Source: Metellina segmentata (lineage: Eukaryota; Arthropoda; Arachnida; Araneae; Tetragnathidae). Taken from it: a stretch of 64,000 bases of DNA. The notes beneath the pieces were generated by a model. It saw only the letters and a program-made list of their open reading frames with translations. It did not search any database and had not been told where the DNA came from. Of this stretch, positions 47,901-60,500 are shown in pieces. The stretch is from NCBI GenBank assembly GCA_947359465.1, contig OX375878.1:72787916-72851915 (forward strand), in the 5' to 3' direction. The position numbers were made by a program, and so were the translations under genes. How positions within the stretch are numbered: the stretch's first letter is position 1; every line of letters starts with the position of its first letter.

Positions 47901-50900
47901 TCTTTAACATGTAAGTAATGTACTTAGCATTGCAGAAATATTTATGCAGAATGTTTAGAACCCATGAAAGCCACTAGAGGGCAGCACAATGTGATTAAAT
48001 ATACTTTCATTTGAGAAAATAACCGACCATGCGATAGATCTCTTTAAATTTGTTGAAATCGATATTTGGTTCAAGTAATCGCACTTTGATGAAGCATGTC
48101 GTGTTGAACCCATCTTCGTACAGCAGCAGGAACATCGTCTTTAGCAGTTCCATCTTTCCGCATGGACACAATGGACAATTGTCCAGGGCCTCATTTGTAA
48201 GTCCACCCAAAGTGATGTTTATATTTATTGAGTGTCGGGATGCACTTACCTTTGTGTAATGCTCTCTACTCATGGTGATAAGGGGCCATTGAAAAGATCG
48301 TGGTAATTTGTGGTTTGCCAACTATCGTCATTATTTTTGGATTTGCATGGGTAACGTCTGCAACTAGAACTCTAAAAGTATTTTGTCAAGTTTCATATTT
48401 TTATGGGCGGGTGAATAGAAGCCATTGCTCATTCCTTTGTGCAAAGCTTACCATTGGCAATCTAAAGTCTTCCATAGATCAAATTCCATGTCAGCCATCT
48501 CAGGAGAAACACAACAGTGTATTGTGAAGGAATTTACTCAAGATTTCTTATTGAAGAGTTGTACACATAAATAAAAAATGTTACATTTATGTCACGAAAC
48601 TTATTTTGTGGATTTAGTTAAGATATTTAACTGCCACTGGTTAAATGAACAAGTAGAAAGAAACATAAAAACCTAACTTTGACGAGAAAATGACACCATT
48701 TCGGTTCCTTTTTCTGGAGAAAATATTAATGAACGTGGAACGTTACTTGATTTCATTTTATATGATTTCACACAGAAACATTAATTTGAGGTTTTCTTTG
48801 AACTAATTTGTTAACATGAGCAAAAAAGTAATTCAAAACTTTTTTTAATTAATGCGACCATAGCAGAAAGAAATTGCCTTGATAACCATGATATGAGTAA
48901 AAATATGAGATGAATCAGAAAACAACAAGAATAAAAATATTTATGGGTGAAAATTGACTAGAAACGAAGAAAATAACTCGATGTAAAATTTAATGTTCTT
49001 GGTGGTTTATCTTCGCATCAAAAGCTGTCTTGTAGTGGCCAGCCTCTGAGGCAAAAGCCTGTTCCAAATTGTAAACAGTTCCAGACAAGGACAGTTTGTC
49101 TTTCCTACTTGGATCTTTCCTTGGGCAGATTAATAGGGCAGTTTCGTCTGAAAGAGGTGTCTAGTTATAAGTGAAACTGTTCGGACCTAGTTTGTCTTTC
49201 CTACTTGGATCTTTCCTTCGGCAGTTTAATAGGGCAGTTTCGTCTGAACGAGGTATCTAGTTATAAGTGAAACTGATCGGACCTAGTTTGTCTTTCCTAC
49301 TTGGATCTTTCCTTGGGCAGTTTAATAGGGCAGTTTCGTCTGAACTAGGTATCTAGTTATAAGTGAAACTGATCGGACCTAGTTTGTTTTTCCTACTTGG
49401 ATCTTTCCTTGGGCAGTTTAATAGGGCAGTTTCGTCTGAACGAGGTATCTAGTTATAAGTGAAACTGATCGGACCTGGTTTGTCTTTCCTACTTGGATCT
49501 TTCCTTGGGCAATTTAATAGGGCAGTTTCGTCTGAACGAGGTATCTAGTTATATGTGAAACTGATCGAACCTAGTTTATCTTTCCTACTTGGATCTTTCC
49601 TTGGGCAGTTTAATAGGGCAGTTTCGTCTGAACGAGGTATATAGTTATAAGTGAAACTGATCGAACCTAGATGGACGAGATGTTTTGTCGAAACACTTGG
49701 AGGGTTTTGTTGAAACTGAGGAAAATTCTCTTATAATACGAACATTTGTTTTATTCTAAAAGCTCGATAATATATTTTAAAATAACTGTTATTTGTTTTT
49801 AATATTATTAAACCATAGTCATTACTGATTTTATTTTGATACTGTACCTCATAATGACTTGTAAATCTGATAACATTTTTATGACTGCTCTCTAATCTAT
49901 TTTTCATTTATTTACAAAATGTATGCAAATGTATTTATTGTTTTTATTGCAAAATGTATTAATTTACAAGGTCATTTATTAACAATAATGTGCAAATGCC
50001 TTTCGTTTTTGATATTTTACATGGACGTTTCTTCATGTTAAAAAGAAGCGGAAAAAAACCCCAACACGCCTTTACATGTTAGGTAACCATCCCATCCATT
50101 AATTGAGGAAAAAGAACACATCGTTCTAATTTTTTGCTTATGAAAAAAGAATTTTTTAAAAAGAACTGCAGCTTTGTTCTATTTACATGCACTTAAGACC
50201 ACCCGCTCAAGATAATCATTGTCATAAAAACCGAGGAAGCATTTAATATGTACTACTTTCATGTAACAAGCTTAGTTTCGTAATGAGATGTTATGACCTA
50301 ATTAACACATTTTTAAATACATTTTCGTCGTCAGCGGTGAATAATTGTTTTTAGAGAGCCCAGGGGAAGACATGAGCCCGACTATCATTTGCACCAAACA
50401 TTTCCATGTCGGAGCGCAACTGTGTTCATTGCCGTGGAATGCCGTACTTTAAATTTATGCAGCTTTGGAATGTGGAATTAATTTCCTTACCACCGAAAGT
50501 CTCGTTACCGAGCTCTTTGAGTCAGATGCCAAATTCCTCATGACATTAAATGCATTCCGAATCCACATTTAATCCACCTTCTGAAGAATAATGTTAAACG
50601 TAAGTCGTTAACAGTTCGTTGGGCAGGACGGAATGTTACGAAAGTCTTGGAAATTTAATCTGCCAGTAGTTCACGAAGAATTAATTTCATTACTTCATAG
50701 AGAGATAGAAATGAGTGGTATTTGTTTACCCAGAAATGTAACATTGGAATCATGTGGTGTGGGTTAGAGATGAGTTACATGTTAGGGGGAGTTACCTTAA
50801 GGGGAGTTGCATGTTCGTAGATTCATTTTAATACATATATGTTCCAAAGAAGGATGTTGTGTCCACATTCTCAGAAGCTTGAAAAGCACTGAGTCAAATA

Positions 50901-53900
50901 ATTGATACAATGATAATGCTAGCGGTGCAACTCAGGTTTAGTGTTATCCACATCTGGCTTAAAGAGATCGTATCAAGTGTAAAATTTTGATCATCAAGGC
51001 AATAGGCATCAGCTTTTCAGCTTTGTCAGTTGAAAATGGTTAATAATTTCGAAGCCTGTCCAATTTTGCAGTTAATATTTGGTACCAGTAAGGTGTTTAT
51101 TTCATTAGTTTTGTTGCATACCAACCAGACAAGACTACCGATTATGAATGATTTGACTAATCAAAGATGTCACTTCAGTTTATAAGAAATTGCACCTTTT
51201 ATAAAAAAATTCTTATTTTCTATTTCTTAACTTTCCCCTATTGTTTCTAAAAAGTAAATAAATTAAAAAACATCTTGAAATTTATTTTTACACAGTGCAT
51301 GATTATTCGGCAAGTTGTATATAAAAGGCTTTTGTCGGCATTGAATATTTTATAACACTTAAGTGTGATTGCTCCCTTATTTCTTTGAAAACGTTGTGTC
51401 CAAATTCAGTTGGAATATTAAAAGCTAATTACGAATGGGATAATCTAGTAGAGTATAAAAAATAAGTCACATATTCGTTATTGAACTTACTCTTTTTGTG
51501 TAATTAATTTTATTTTTGTCTGTAAGTCCATAAGAATGACGTAACGAATAAAATTAGAAAACATACATTAACTATAACATGACTGGATTATTATTGTCTA
51601 AAATTGAGCTTAAGGAAAACATTATTTTTCTCTACCTTATAAGTAACTACTCCAAACGTATTAAAGAATTCAGAAAGATTCAAATTTATGTCCGACATGA
51701 CATCCACAGTACAATTTACATGATTTATAAGACTTAACTTACCATATTGACATTCGCTACCGAAGTATCCTTTTTGGCAAATGCAAGTAGAAGGGGAATG
51801 ACAGGTGCCTCCATTTTTGCAGTTCGCTCTACAAGCTTGTTTTACTGAAATAGAACAACTGTTTGTTAAACAATTGATCTGGAAGAACAAAAATACTTTA
51901 CCCGTCACCTCATACTTTACATCCTAACTCCAAAAAACATGGATTATAGGGCAATACCAGGGGCCGTATCTTTTTGGGAAATACTAAAATTAGAGCTTGG
52001 ATGGATTTTTCTGTCATAGCTATAATGTAGCTAGAGATGGTATTGCGACGATTAGAACTTAACATCAGATTAAAATCGGAAGGTACTATAACCACACAGA
52101 AACTTATAAAAATGAAAGGTTTATTGAAAAATGAAGAGTAAGAAGAAAGTACTAAAATACTAAATAAACAGAACTACCATACTAAATATAAACAGAACCT
52201 ACAATACTATAAATAAACAGAACCTACTATACTAAATAAACAGAACTATACTATACTAAAAAACAGAACTACTATACTTAATAAACAGAAACTACTAAAC
52301 AGACATAATTATCTTGTACTTTTTACATAGTATCCAAAGACTATGATAAAATCTTTTGTTTATAATTGTTTTAGCGTTGTTTAATTTCTAATAGTGCGTT
52401 TGCAAAACCAACTGTGGTATTCACGACTTTGGGTGCCCTAAACTAATTACTCAAGTATATGAACTCAAATTCATAATCATATTCAATTTAATAGTATGAC
52501 TACAACACCCATTCTAGGAAACTACTCGGAAACTAATTCGTTCGACTACGAGCATTGGAAAGCCTCGATTTTAGCAGCTAAAATATCCTGAAGACCTACA
52601 ATGAAATATACATCGATGGTAAGGAGAAGGCTGACATTTTATAAATGATAAGAATTGACAAATTCAAGAGACGATACACTCTATTATACTGGTAAATCAC
52701 TTTGCAAGAGTCTTGCAAGCATAAAAATACATTACATTCTCTTTAGGACAGATATAGGTTTAACATAGCTGGAGTGTTAACCCGAAGATGCATTGGAATC
52801 GGTACGCATGATGAAATTAATGTATTCTATTTTCCCGTATATTGAAGTAATTTTCTATCCCATTCTATATCCGATGTATCGTAATGTGCAAACTGTGTAA
52901 CAATATAACAAGGCTCTTCTGCTAGACGTCAAATTCAAAGTTAAGCCCGAAAACAGAAACGATTCTGTGATACAACCAACCACAATACCGATAAGAGACG
53001 CTCTTTTGCATAACCTATGGAAATGACTGAAAAATATGTCAGTTATTTAGACTTATTATTCAGCAACGGAATCAAGTGCGACAACTGGGTTGAAATGAAA
53101 CTGTCTCATAGAAATAAAATTACAAAATGAAAATAAAGCTATCAACAAGTGCAGTTATTGAGGCATCATAAACATTTTTAGGATTTAATATTAGCTTAAT
53201 CAAAACCCGCCAAAAAAATAAATTCAACTAGAACTGCATATATAAAATATAAACATTAAGTCGCACTGCTATAAATAACCTTCTTAGGAAATCTAAAAGG
53301 CTTGACTTAAGAAGAGATTTTTTAAGTAAAAATATATTTCAAATCGACCCAAGTTAAAAAAAAAAATCCAAAGCGCTACTTGTTAAAAATGAAAGAGTTA
53401 CTTAGTACTTAGTAATAGTTAAGTAGTTACTTTGTACTTGTAAGCTATGATATTCAAACACATATTATAAGGAACATTGATATTGTCAATAGAAAGGAAT
53501 CAGCGGAGCCTGCAATTCTGATGGTTGCGAGTTCGGCGCTTGGACCTGGCTAAAGACCGTAGTGTTCGCTAATGGTGGGGCACGTTAAATAGGTCGTGGT
53601 CACAAAGTCCCCCATGTTACCATACCAAATCAATACCTCTGGGGGTAAATAATCAGTGGGTTATCGGCCTCTGATTGGGATCTAAATTACGATATGTGTG
53701 AGTGAATGGATGTGAGAAAGGGACCTTCTTGTAAAACGGAAGTGTCATGCATGAAAAAGTCCAACCCTCCGGGGCAATGGCACCCCCAGTTGGGCCATAT
53801 ATGGCCCGCACGACAACAACAACAACAATAGAAAGGAAGGTGAAGAGGTGTGAGACTGTCAATATTAATCTTACTCTTATTATTTATTTATAATTTTATG

Positions 53901-54490
53901 CTTCAATAATTTATTTAGTAATCGATTTTAGTAGTATTATATATACTTGAAATAATAATTAATGACGATGGATAATCATTTGAGATAATATGAATAGGGA
54001 ACAAAAAACTGGATCATGCCTGCAACATTATAAAATATTTAACGCATTTAAATTTAATTTGACACACACTCTTGAACATAATGCTTTCCATATAATAACA
54101 ATAATTATAATTCGTTATATGGCATACAAGTCGAAATTCAGTCTTTACGCCCCTTCAAGACTCTCGATATTAAAAAAAAGTTACCGCTGCAGCCTCAGGA
54201 TTGAAAACTAGCTATTTTCGCTCAATCCTTAGACGGTTTCCCGAGAAAGTACAGATAAGAAAATCACAAAATTAACATGGTTTGTTCAAAATTGTACAGG
54301 GAACAAGATAGAGAAGATTTTTTTCGATGCGGCTATTAATTTTGGTGTCAAAGTTGAAAACAGCGAAATTTTTAACGTGAGTGAGCAAAACACGTACAAA
54401 TGTCCAATCGTCAGTTTTTTTTCGATTTCCTCTAAACGTGAATTTTTGCACCTTGCCGAATTTTTTTATTAAAATTTCAATTTGGTTCAT

Positions 54491-54537
<47 letters not shown>

Positions 54538-57500
54538 AAATTCGAGTAAAATCGGAACATTTTTGTTGCTTTTTTGTTAAAACTGTTATATCTATAGCTT
54601 ATTACTGTTAGTTTTTAAATTTGAAAACATCACAGGAAACCTTAGAATGTACTCTTTCTTATGGTACAATTATTATTCAAATTGGTTAATAAATAAATTC
54701 TATGCAATTAAAAGTTAATCATACAAATTTCGGAATTGTAGGAAATTTTCGTTATTTTTTATTAAAATTGTAAGACCTATAGCTTAATACTGCTAGTTAT
54801 AAATTTGAACACATCATTGGAAACCTTAGAATGTTTTCTTTCTGATGGAAAATTATTTTTGAAATTGGTTAATAAATAAATTCGATGCAATTAAAAGTTG
54901 GCCATACAAATTTAGGAATTTTTATATATCGTAATTTCCGATACAAAACTAAAACTATCATATCTGTAGCTTAGTACTATTTGTTTTAAAATTTGAAAAT
55001 ACCACGGGAAATCTTAAAATGTACTCTTTTTTATGGTAAAATTATTTGTAAAATTGGTTTATAAATAAATTAAGTGCCATGAAGAGTCTAATTTATAATT
55101 TAAAAATTTTGCAATAGCGTACATTTTTCTTTACGGAAATTAAAAGTTGCATTTCTAACTAACGGGTTTGCCAGATGAAAAATTTATCGTAGATACAATT
55201 ACCAAAGCAACGATTTTTTTATTTGGCCGTTGAAACTTGTTGTGACGTCATGTCCCGGCAAAAGGCTCAACTCGCTTCATTCGCTCGATTCTCAGACGGG
55301 TTTCCCGAGAAAGTACAGATCCGAAAACTACTAGATTAGCATGGTTTATTCAAAATTGTACAGGAAACAAGACTGAGAAGATTTTTTATTGATTCGGCTA
55401 TTGGTTTAGGGTACATTAGGTGTTGAAGTAAAAAAAAAAAAAGCGAAATCACTTACGAAAGTGGTGTTGGTTTGCGAGGCGAACCAAATGGGATTGCGTA
55501 GCGATCACCGGGGATTGTCAAGCGACAGCGAGTAGGGGCTGTGACGTCATGGCCCAGAAAGTCCAATCAGGAATATACGAATCATTAAGATAGTTTCGTC
55601 GTCGCAGGAGATTGAAAACTCTGCGAAAGGTGTGTTTGTTTGCTAATCAAATAAAATGTGATTGCGTTGAAATCGACGGGGGTTGACGAGTAGGGGGCGG
55701 GGCACCCTAGTACTCTAAAACAATGATAATAACAGCTTGCAGAACACAATGGTAGATTTATAGATTGTTAATTGGTTAATTAGATACGTTTGAATTTATA
55801 CCTTAAGATTTCTTTATTGACCATTACCACTTGAAAAGGGGATCAAAGTTGAATTAAAGGAATGCCTTCCGATACTAATACATAAACATGCTTTTTTCGT
55901 ATGAGGTTGTCTTTGATGTTTTTTAAGATTCATCGTCGAACTAAGGAATTTAACTCCCAAAAGTTTAAAACAAATAAAAAAAACACATGAAAACATGAGA
56001 GAAAGAACATACAATTTAAAGCCCTCATGCTTAAACAATTGCATCCAATCCAAGTGGACGTGGGAAAATGAAACTGTTATCTTGCGCCTCATTTTAATGG
56101 TTTAAAACTTGAACCTTGACTTTAACATTAATAGTCAAAATGATCAACAGTATGGAGGCTTATCTTAGGAGGATGATCTTTAGGGGAACTGAATAGAATT
56201 ATGTGATGTAAAGAAAAGTTCGTAAGCTTTTCTACTTAAAACAGAAAAATGTGTCCAATCCATTTCCAGATATAGTCTTGTTAAATACTCTAATTTGCTA
56301 TTGTGTGTGTATTTCGTTAACATGAAGGGAGAAAGAGAAAATAGATGCATTCATTAATGGAATTATTCTCTACTTTATTGCAATAAATTATTGTAAATTG
56401 CTTTGTTCTCTAACAGCAAGGAGCAATTTACTTGTAATTGCCATCAACATTTTGTGAGAGAGCGTCCGAAAATCATTTGCTTAGTATAAAAATCAATGTT
56501 GAATATAAATTCTAAAAAAAAAAAAAAAGAATTATTGAACATAACTAATATAAAATTAGTATCTAAACACAACAAACACCAACATTTTCACAATAAGATC
56601 CTTCATTTTTCTGCGTTCCATCATTTATTAACTTATCGTATTAAACATAAATCATGTGTGAAAAATCCTTCCAGCATAAAGTGTTGTACGTAAGACTTTG
56701 AGTAATCGCATTTTAAACAAATTAACTGAGAAAAAACAGTGATGGATTTTATCACAAAAAGGATGAGAGTTTTCTCGGAGAGCTTAGAAAAGACAAAGGG
56801 ATAAAAAAACTAGGCGGCTCATTGCCCTACAAACTGCATGATGGACAAATTCTAATGGACGAAGAATCGACGATTAGTGCATGCTGTTTTTATTGTTGCG
56901 TTCATTTTGCTTTTCCTCGCATTGCCCGTCTTGTATGCATTTAAAAATATTATATTTATTTCTTATTTCTTATAGTGTATGTGATCAAATTTAGTAATCT
57001 GTATAAATCCTAGGATACCTTTCGTTTCTTATTAATTATATACTTCTCTAGTGAATTTAATCCGCTACAAAATTTAACTTACAATGCCAGTAAGTATATA
57101 CTATAGCAGCGTAAACCAATTACATTATGAAGTGCTTTTTAGTTTGTTTGCCTTGAACTGTCTTCCACGAGCCTTATTCAGGTAGCCCAGATAGAAGAGT
57201 AATGGATTAGCAACAGGAGGGTTGCAAGTTCGAATCCAACCAGATCGTCTTGCACAAATAGGGGTTGGTGCACGTTAATCTGCCATGGTCTCAAATGTCC
57301 TCACGTTGGTGTGTGTGTGTGTAAAAGTTTGGAGAGTAGGGTGCCACCTCGGGTGTGACCTCGTTATCCGACCGGGGTTCGAAATTACGGGTTGTCCTCT
57401 GATCTTTCAATTCGTGTTGATCTCGGACCGTTGCCAAGAGCCAGTTGTGTTGCTCCACCGCGACGTTAATTAAAATACTAATACCTACCATGTGTCTTGC

Positions 57501-60500
57501 TAAATTGGTGACAGGTTGACGTGATGTGAACACACGCAATTTCAAAAGCAATAATGCATATGGAAGTACACCCGTGATATTAATACAGATAATAACAGTG
57601 ATAATAATCTTATGGTCACCCTGAATTGGCAATCAGTCCAACTAGGAGCATATATCGAATACAGACACTCTAATTTTTGGAGGGATAACATTGAGGTGAA
57701 CTTCACCACCGCTACAAAAAAAATAATCTACAGTGATAGAGTAGTATATAGACCGTCATAACCCATAGAGGAAACATGAAAATAGAGTGAGAAATAGTAA
57801 TATTTTTATGTTCCCAGGATCATGTTGCAAAATTACTAGTAATGCGACACTTAAACTGCTTTGGTCTACTGGGTGGAAGTTAAAATTGATCATGATTGGC
57901 CTACGGAATATGAGAAGACGCCCATCCTCTGATTCATTTTCTTATTGATCCATTTGTTGATCATCTAATAGTTGTAAACTTTGGCGATTTCACCAATTTT
58001 GTCGCCTCATTCAATACAATTGTGGATTCACTCACCTACTCTGTCATAATATGTTACATCGCCAAACGTGGTGACCAGATACCAAATAGGCTACCAAATT
58101 AAACTTTTCACAGAGCAGTCATGTTACTACTAGTCGACATGTTGTTCACAGATTGGTACCGTGTTTTTTAATTTATTGATCTCTGTAAATCATAGGATAC
58201 ATTTCGTGTTTTTTTTCGTATACACTAATGTTTTCTGTCTGGCTTTCAGTCTTTAGTGCGCCATTTGGGTGGAATAAGGAGGATGAGTTTTATAAAACTA
58301 AAATAAAATAAAGAATATCACATACCACTTACCGTACTGGCACAGGCTTCCATAAACTCCACGAGGACAGATACATTTGTAAGGTGATTGGCACGAACCT
58401 CCATTTAAGCAACGGACCCTGCATTCTTTACCAATTAGCACGACTAAAATGAGAAGAAATTATATATATATAGGGAGATATTACTATATAAAACTCTCAT
58501 ACATAGGTCAGATGTTTTACGAAGGAGATATGTGCAGTCCTTTGATAGTACTACTTTAGCATAAATAAATATTAATCTTTTAAAAAAAATTAATGGATTT
58601 TCTATCTCTCTCTCTGCAGATAACATTATTGAAGATTTGAGGCTATCAAAGCAAGAATGGCCTAACCCATCAGCATAGTCAATGGAGATTACTTCGATTT
58701 TCTTACTATCATTTTTTTTAATATATTCTTATTTATCCGCAAGATGATTTGAGATTCCGAAAATTTGTTTTTCAGTGATCAACACTAAGTTATTTTGCAA
58801 TTTTAGAACACTTGAACTTGCACATTACAAAAATAAATAAATAAAAGGTGATAGTAAAATTTTCGGATTTTTGTGGGTTAGGCCACTTTTGCTATGATAG
58901 CCTCTTTTATTCCAGTGCTATGTAAATTGCGTTACTTAGCTATTTATATAAATGTGCTATTCGTGTAAGTAGTAAAATTAATTTCAGTTACAGTAAAGAA
59001 TGAGACTGCAGTGCGATAAATCAAAGCAAAAAACCCACTACACTCTAAAAAACATTCTTTATTTTAATTCGCATTAAAGGTTTGATGGTGTATTGTCTTT
59101 GTGGACCTTAACGGTGTATTATACCTTGGGCTCGTCAGTTCAACAATATTGTTAATAAAAAAGTATTCGTATTATCACACCAAAAACACGTTTCTTAACC
59201 TTTTAGTGGGAAAAGTGTTTTTGATGTCGAAAATTTCAAGTTATAAAATTATTTGAAACTATATTTAAATATATTACATCAGAATACATTGTTTAAAGCA
59301 ATGCGAACAAATCACATTCTTCCTTAAATTCTCTCCTCACTATAGCAGTTGTTGTATTAAGTAAAGTTGTTAACGAGATTTAAATTTTGTGAAAAGTTTT
59401 AGTGTCTCACTAAATTGTGTAAAGACAAGTTAAAAATTTTCTAGGCATTTGATTACCAAAAGAATGTATGGAGTAAAGCTATCCTTATGGTTCAAAGAAA
59501 ACTCTTGAAACGTACAATTCATTCATAACTTCATGAATTTAATCTTAGAAGAAAGTAAAATGTTCTACTGTATCATAAAATTTTTTATAATTTGAAAGAA
59601 TTTTTTTTTATGCAAGAATTATTATTTAAAAAAATTTTGTTTCACATAAAATTTTGAAATTATTAATTCTTTACTTTAATTACACGTAAAGATGTAACGA
59701 TATCCTCTTAAGAAAAATAGTTATTCACTCATAAAAATGCTTTATATTCTCCTTTCTTGGAAACATTTTTCCCAAGAAAAAACACAAGACTATGAAAGCC
59801 ATGCCCTCTAGAACGCTGATTCTGTCGCCGATAAGCTGTGCTTCTGATGTTGAAAATTTTTGAATTATGGTTGAATATAATATTTAACCATATATTGTTT
59901 GTAGTATTGCATATTATTCGAATTCCAACATATATGAAATTTAAAATAACGCCTTTTTAATCTTCTAAAATATTCTGTAGGATATGAATATTTAGATTAA
60001 TAACAGTTTCAGCTTTACTTTGCTTGGGAGTCGATTTAGTACGGTATACATCACACTACTAACTTAACCTCAAAACGTATAACAGTAATTTGCATTTGTT
60101 ATGACTATGACTAGACATGCACAATCGATTCCGCTGGTGAATCAATATTATCAATGGAAAAAATACACAACTTTTCCATAGGATTTAAAACAAAATAAAC
60201 TGATGAGTAGTTTCTAATTCATATAAAAATTTTAAGTTGTGTTGTATCAAGTTTCCTTGGTAACAAGCGGTCACAATAAACTAGCAAATGAATCCAGATG
60301 AAGACTGAACGTTAAATAAAAACTAGTAGTTGATTAATTTAGGAGAACTTCAAAAATAATTTGAGTCTTGATATTTTGTAAATTTGAGTCTAGGGGGGGG
60401 ATGTTTTGTAAATTTGATTTTCCTGATGTGGAAATTTCAAAACGTTAACTGGCATATATGAAAGGCATTTTCTGTCAATCTAAATACAGTGGCTGTTTTT

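Larger units (their letters stand above)
51845..58332 (-). other. Intron between EGF 1 and EGF 2
   Basis: Contains an ATACTAAATAAACAGAAC-type short tandem repeat (52160-52300), a SINE-B copy (53487-53838), a 186-bp tandem array (54540-55130), GC-rich modules (55455-55715) and a SINE-A copy (57175-57478). No other gene recognised. Confidence 0.55.

Noticed and set aside
48007..48321. 104-codon - strand frame with a good internal GTAAGT donor
   Set aside because: No domain recognised; the surrounding frames are open to similar extents, and the EGF exon series joins without it. It could be an old transposon piece.
49093..49672. CRISPR-like array
   Set aside because: The units are contiguous 96-bp repeats without unique spacers, in a eukaryotic intron.
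57181..57241. tRNA gene
   Set aside because: A and B boxes are present, but the clover-leaf does not form convincingly and the same head with the same body recurs elsewhere; it is a SINE head. The same applies to 45428-45500, 46060-46143 and the B-box-like word near 30430.
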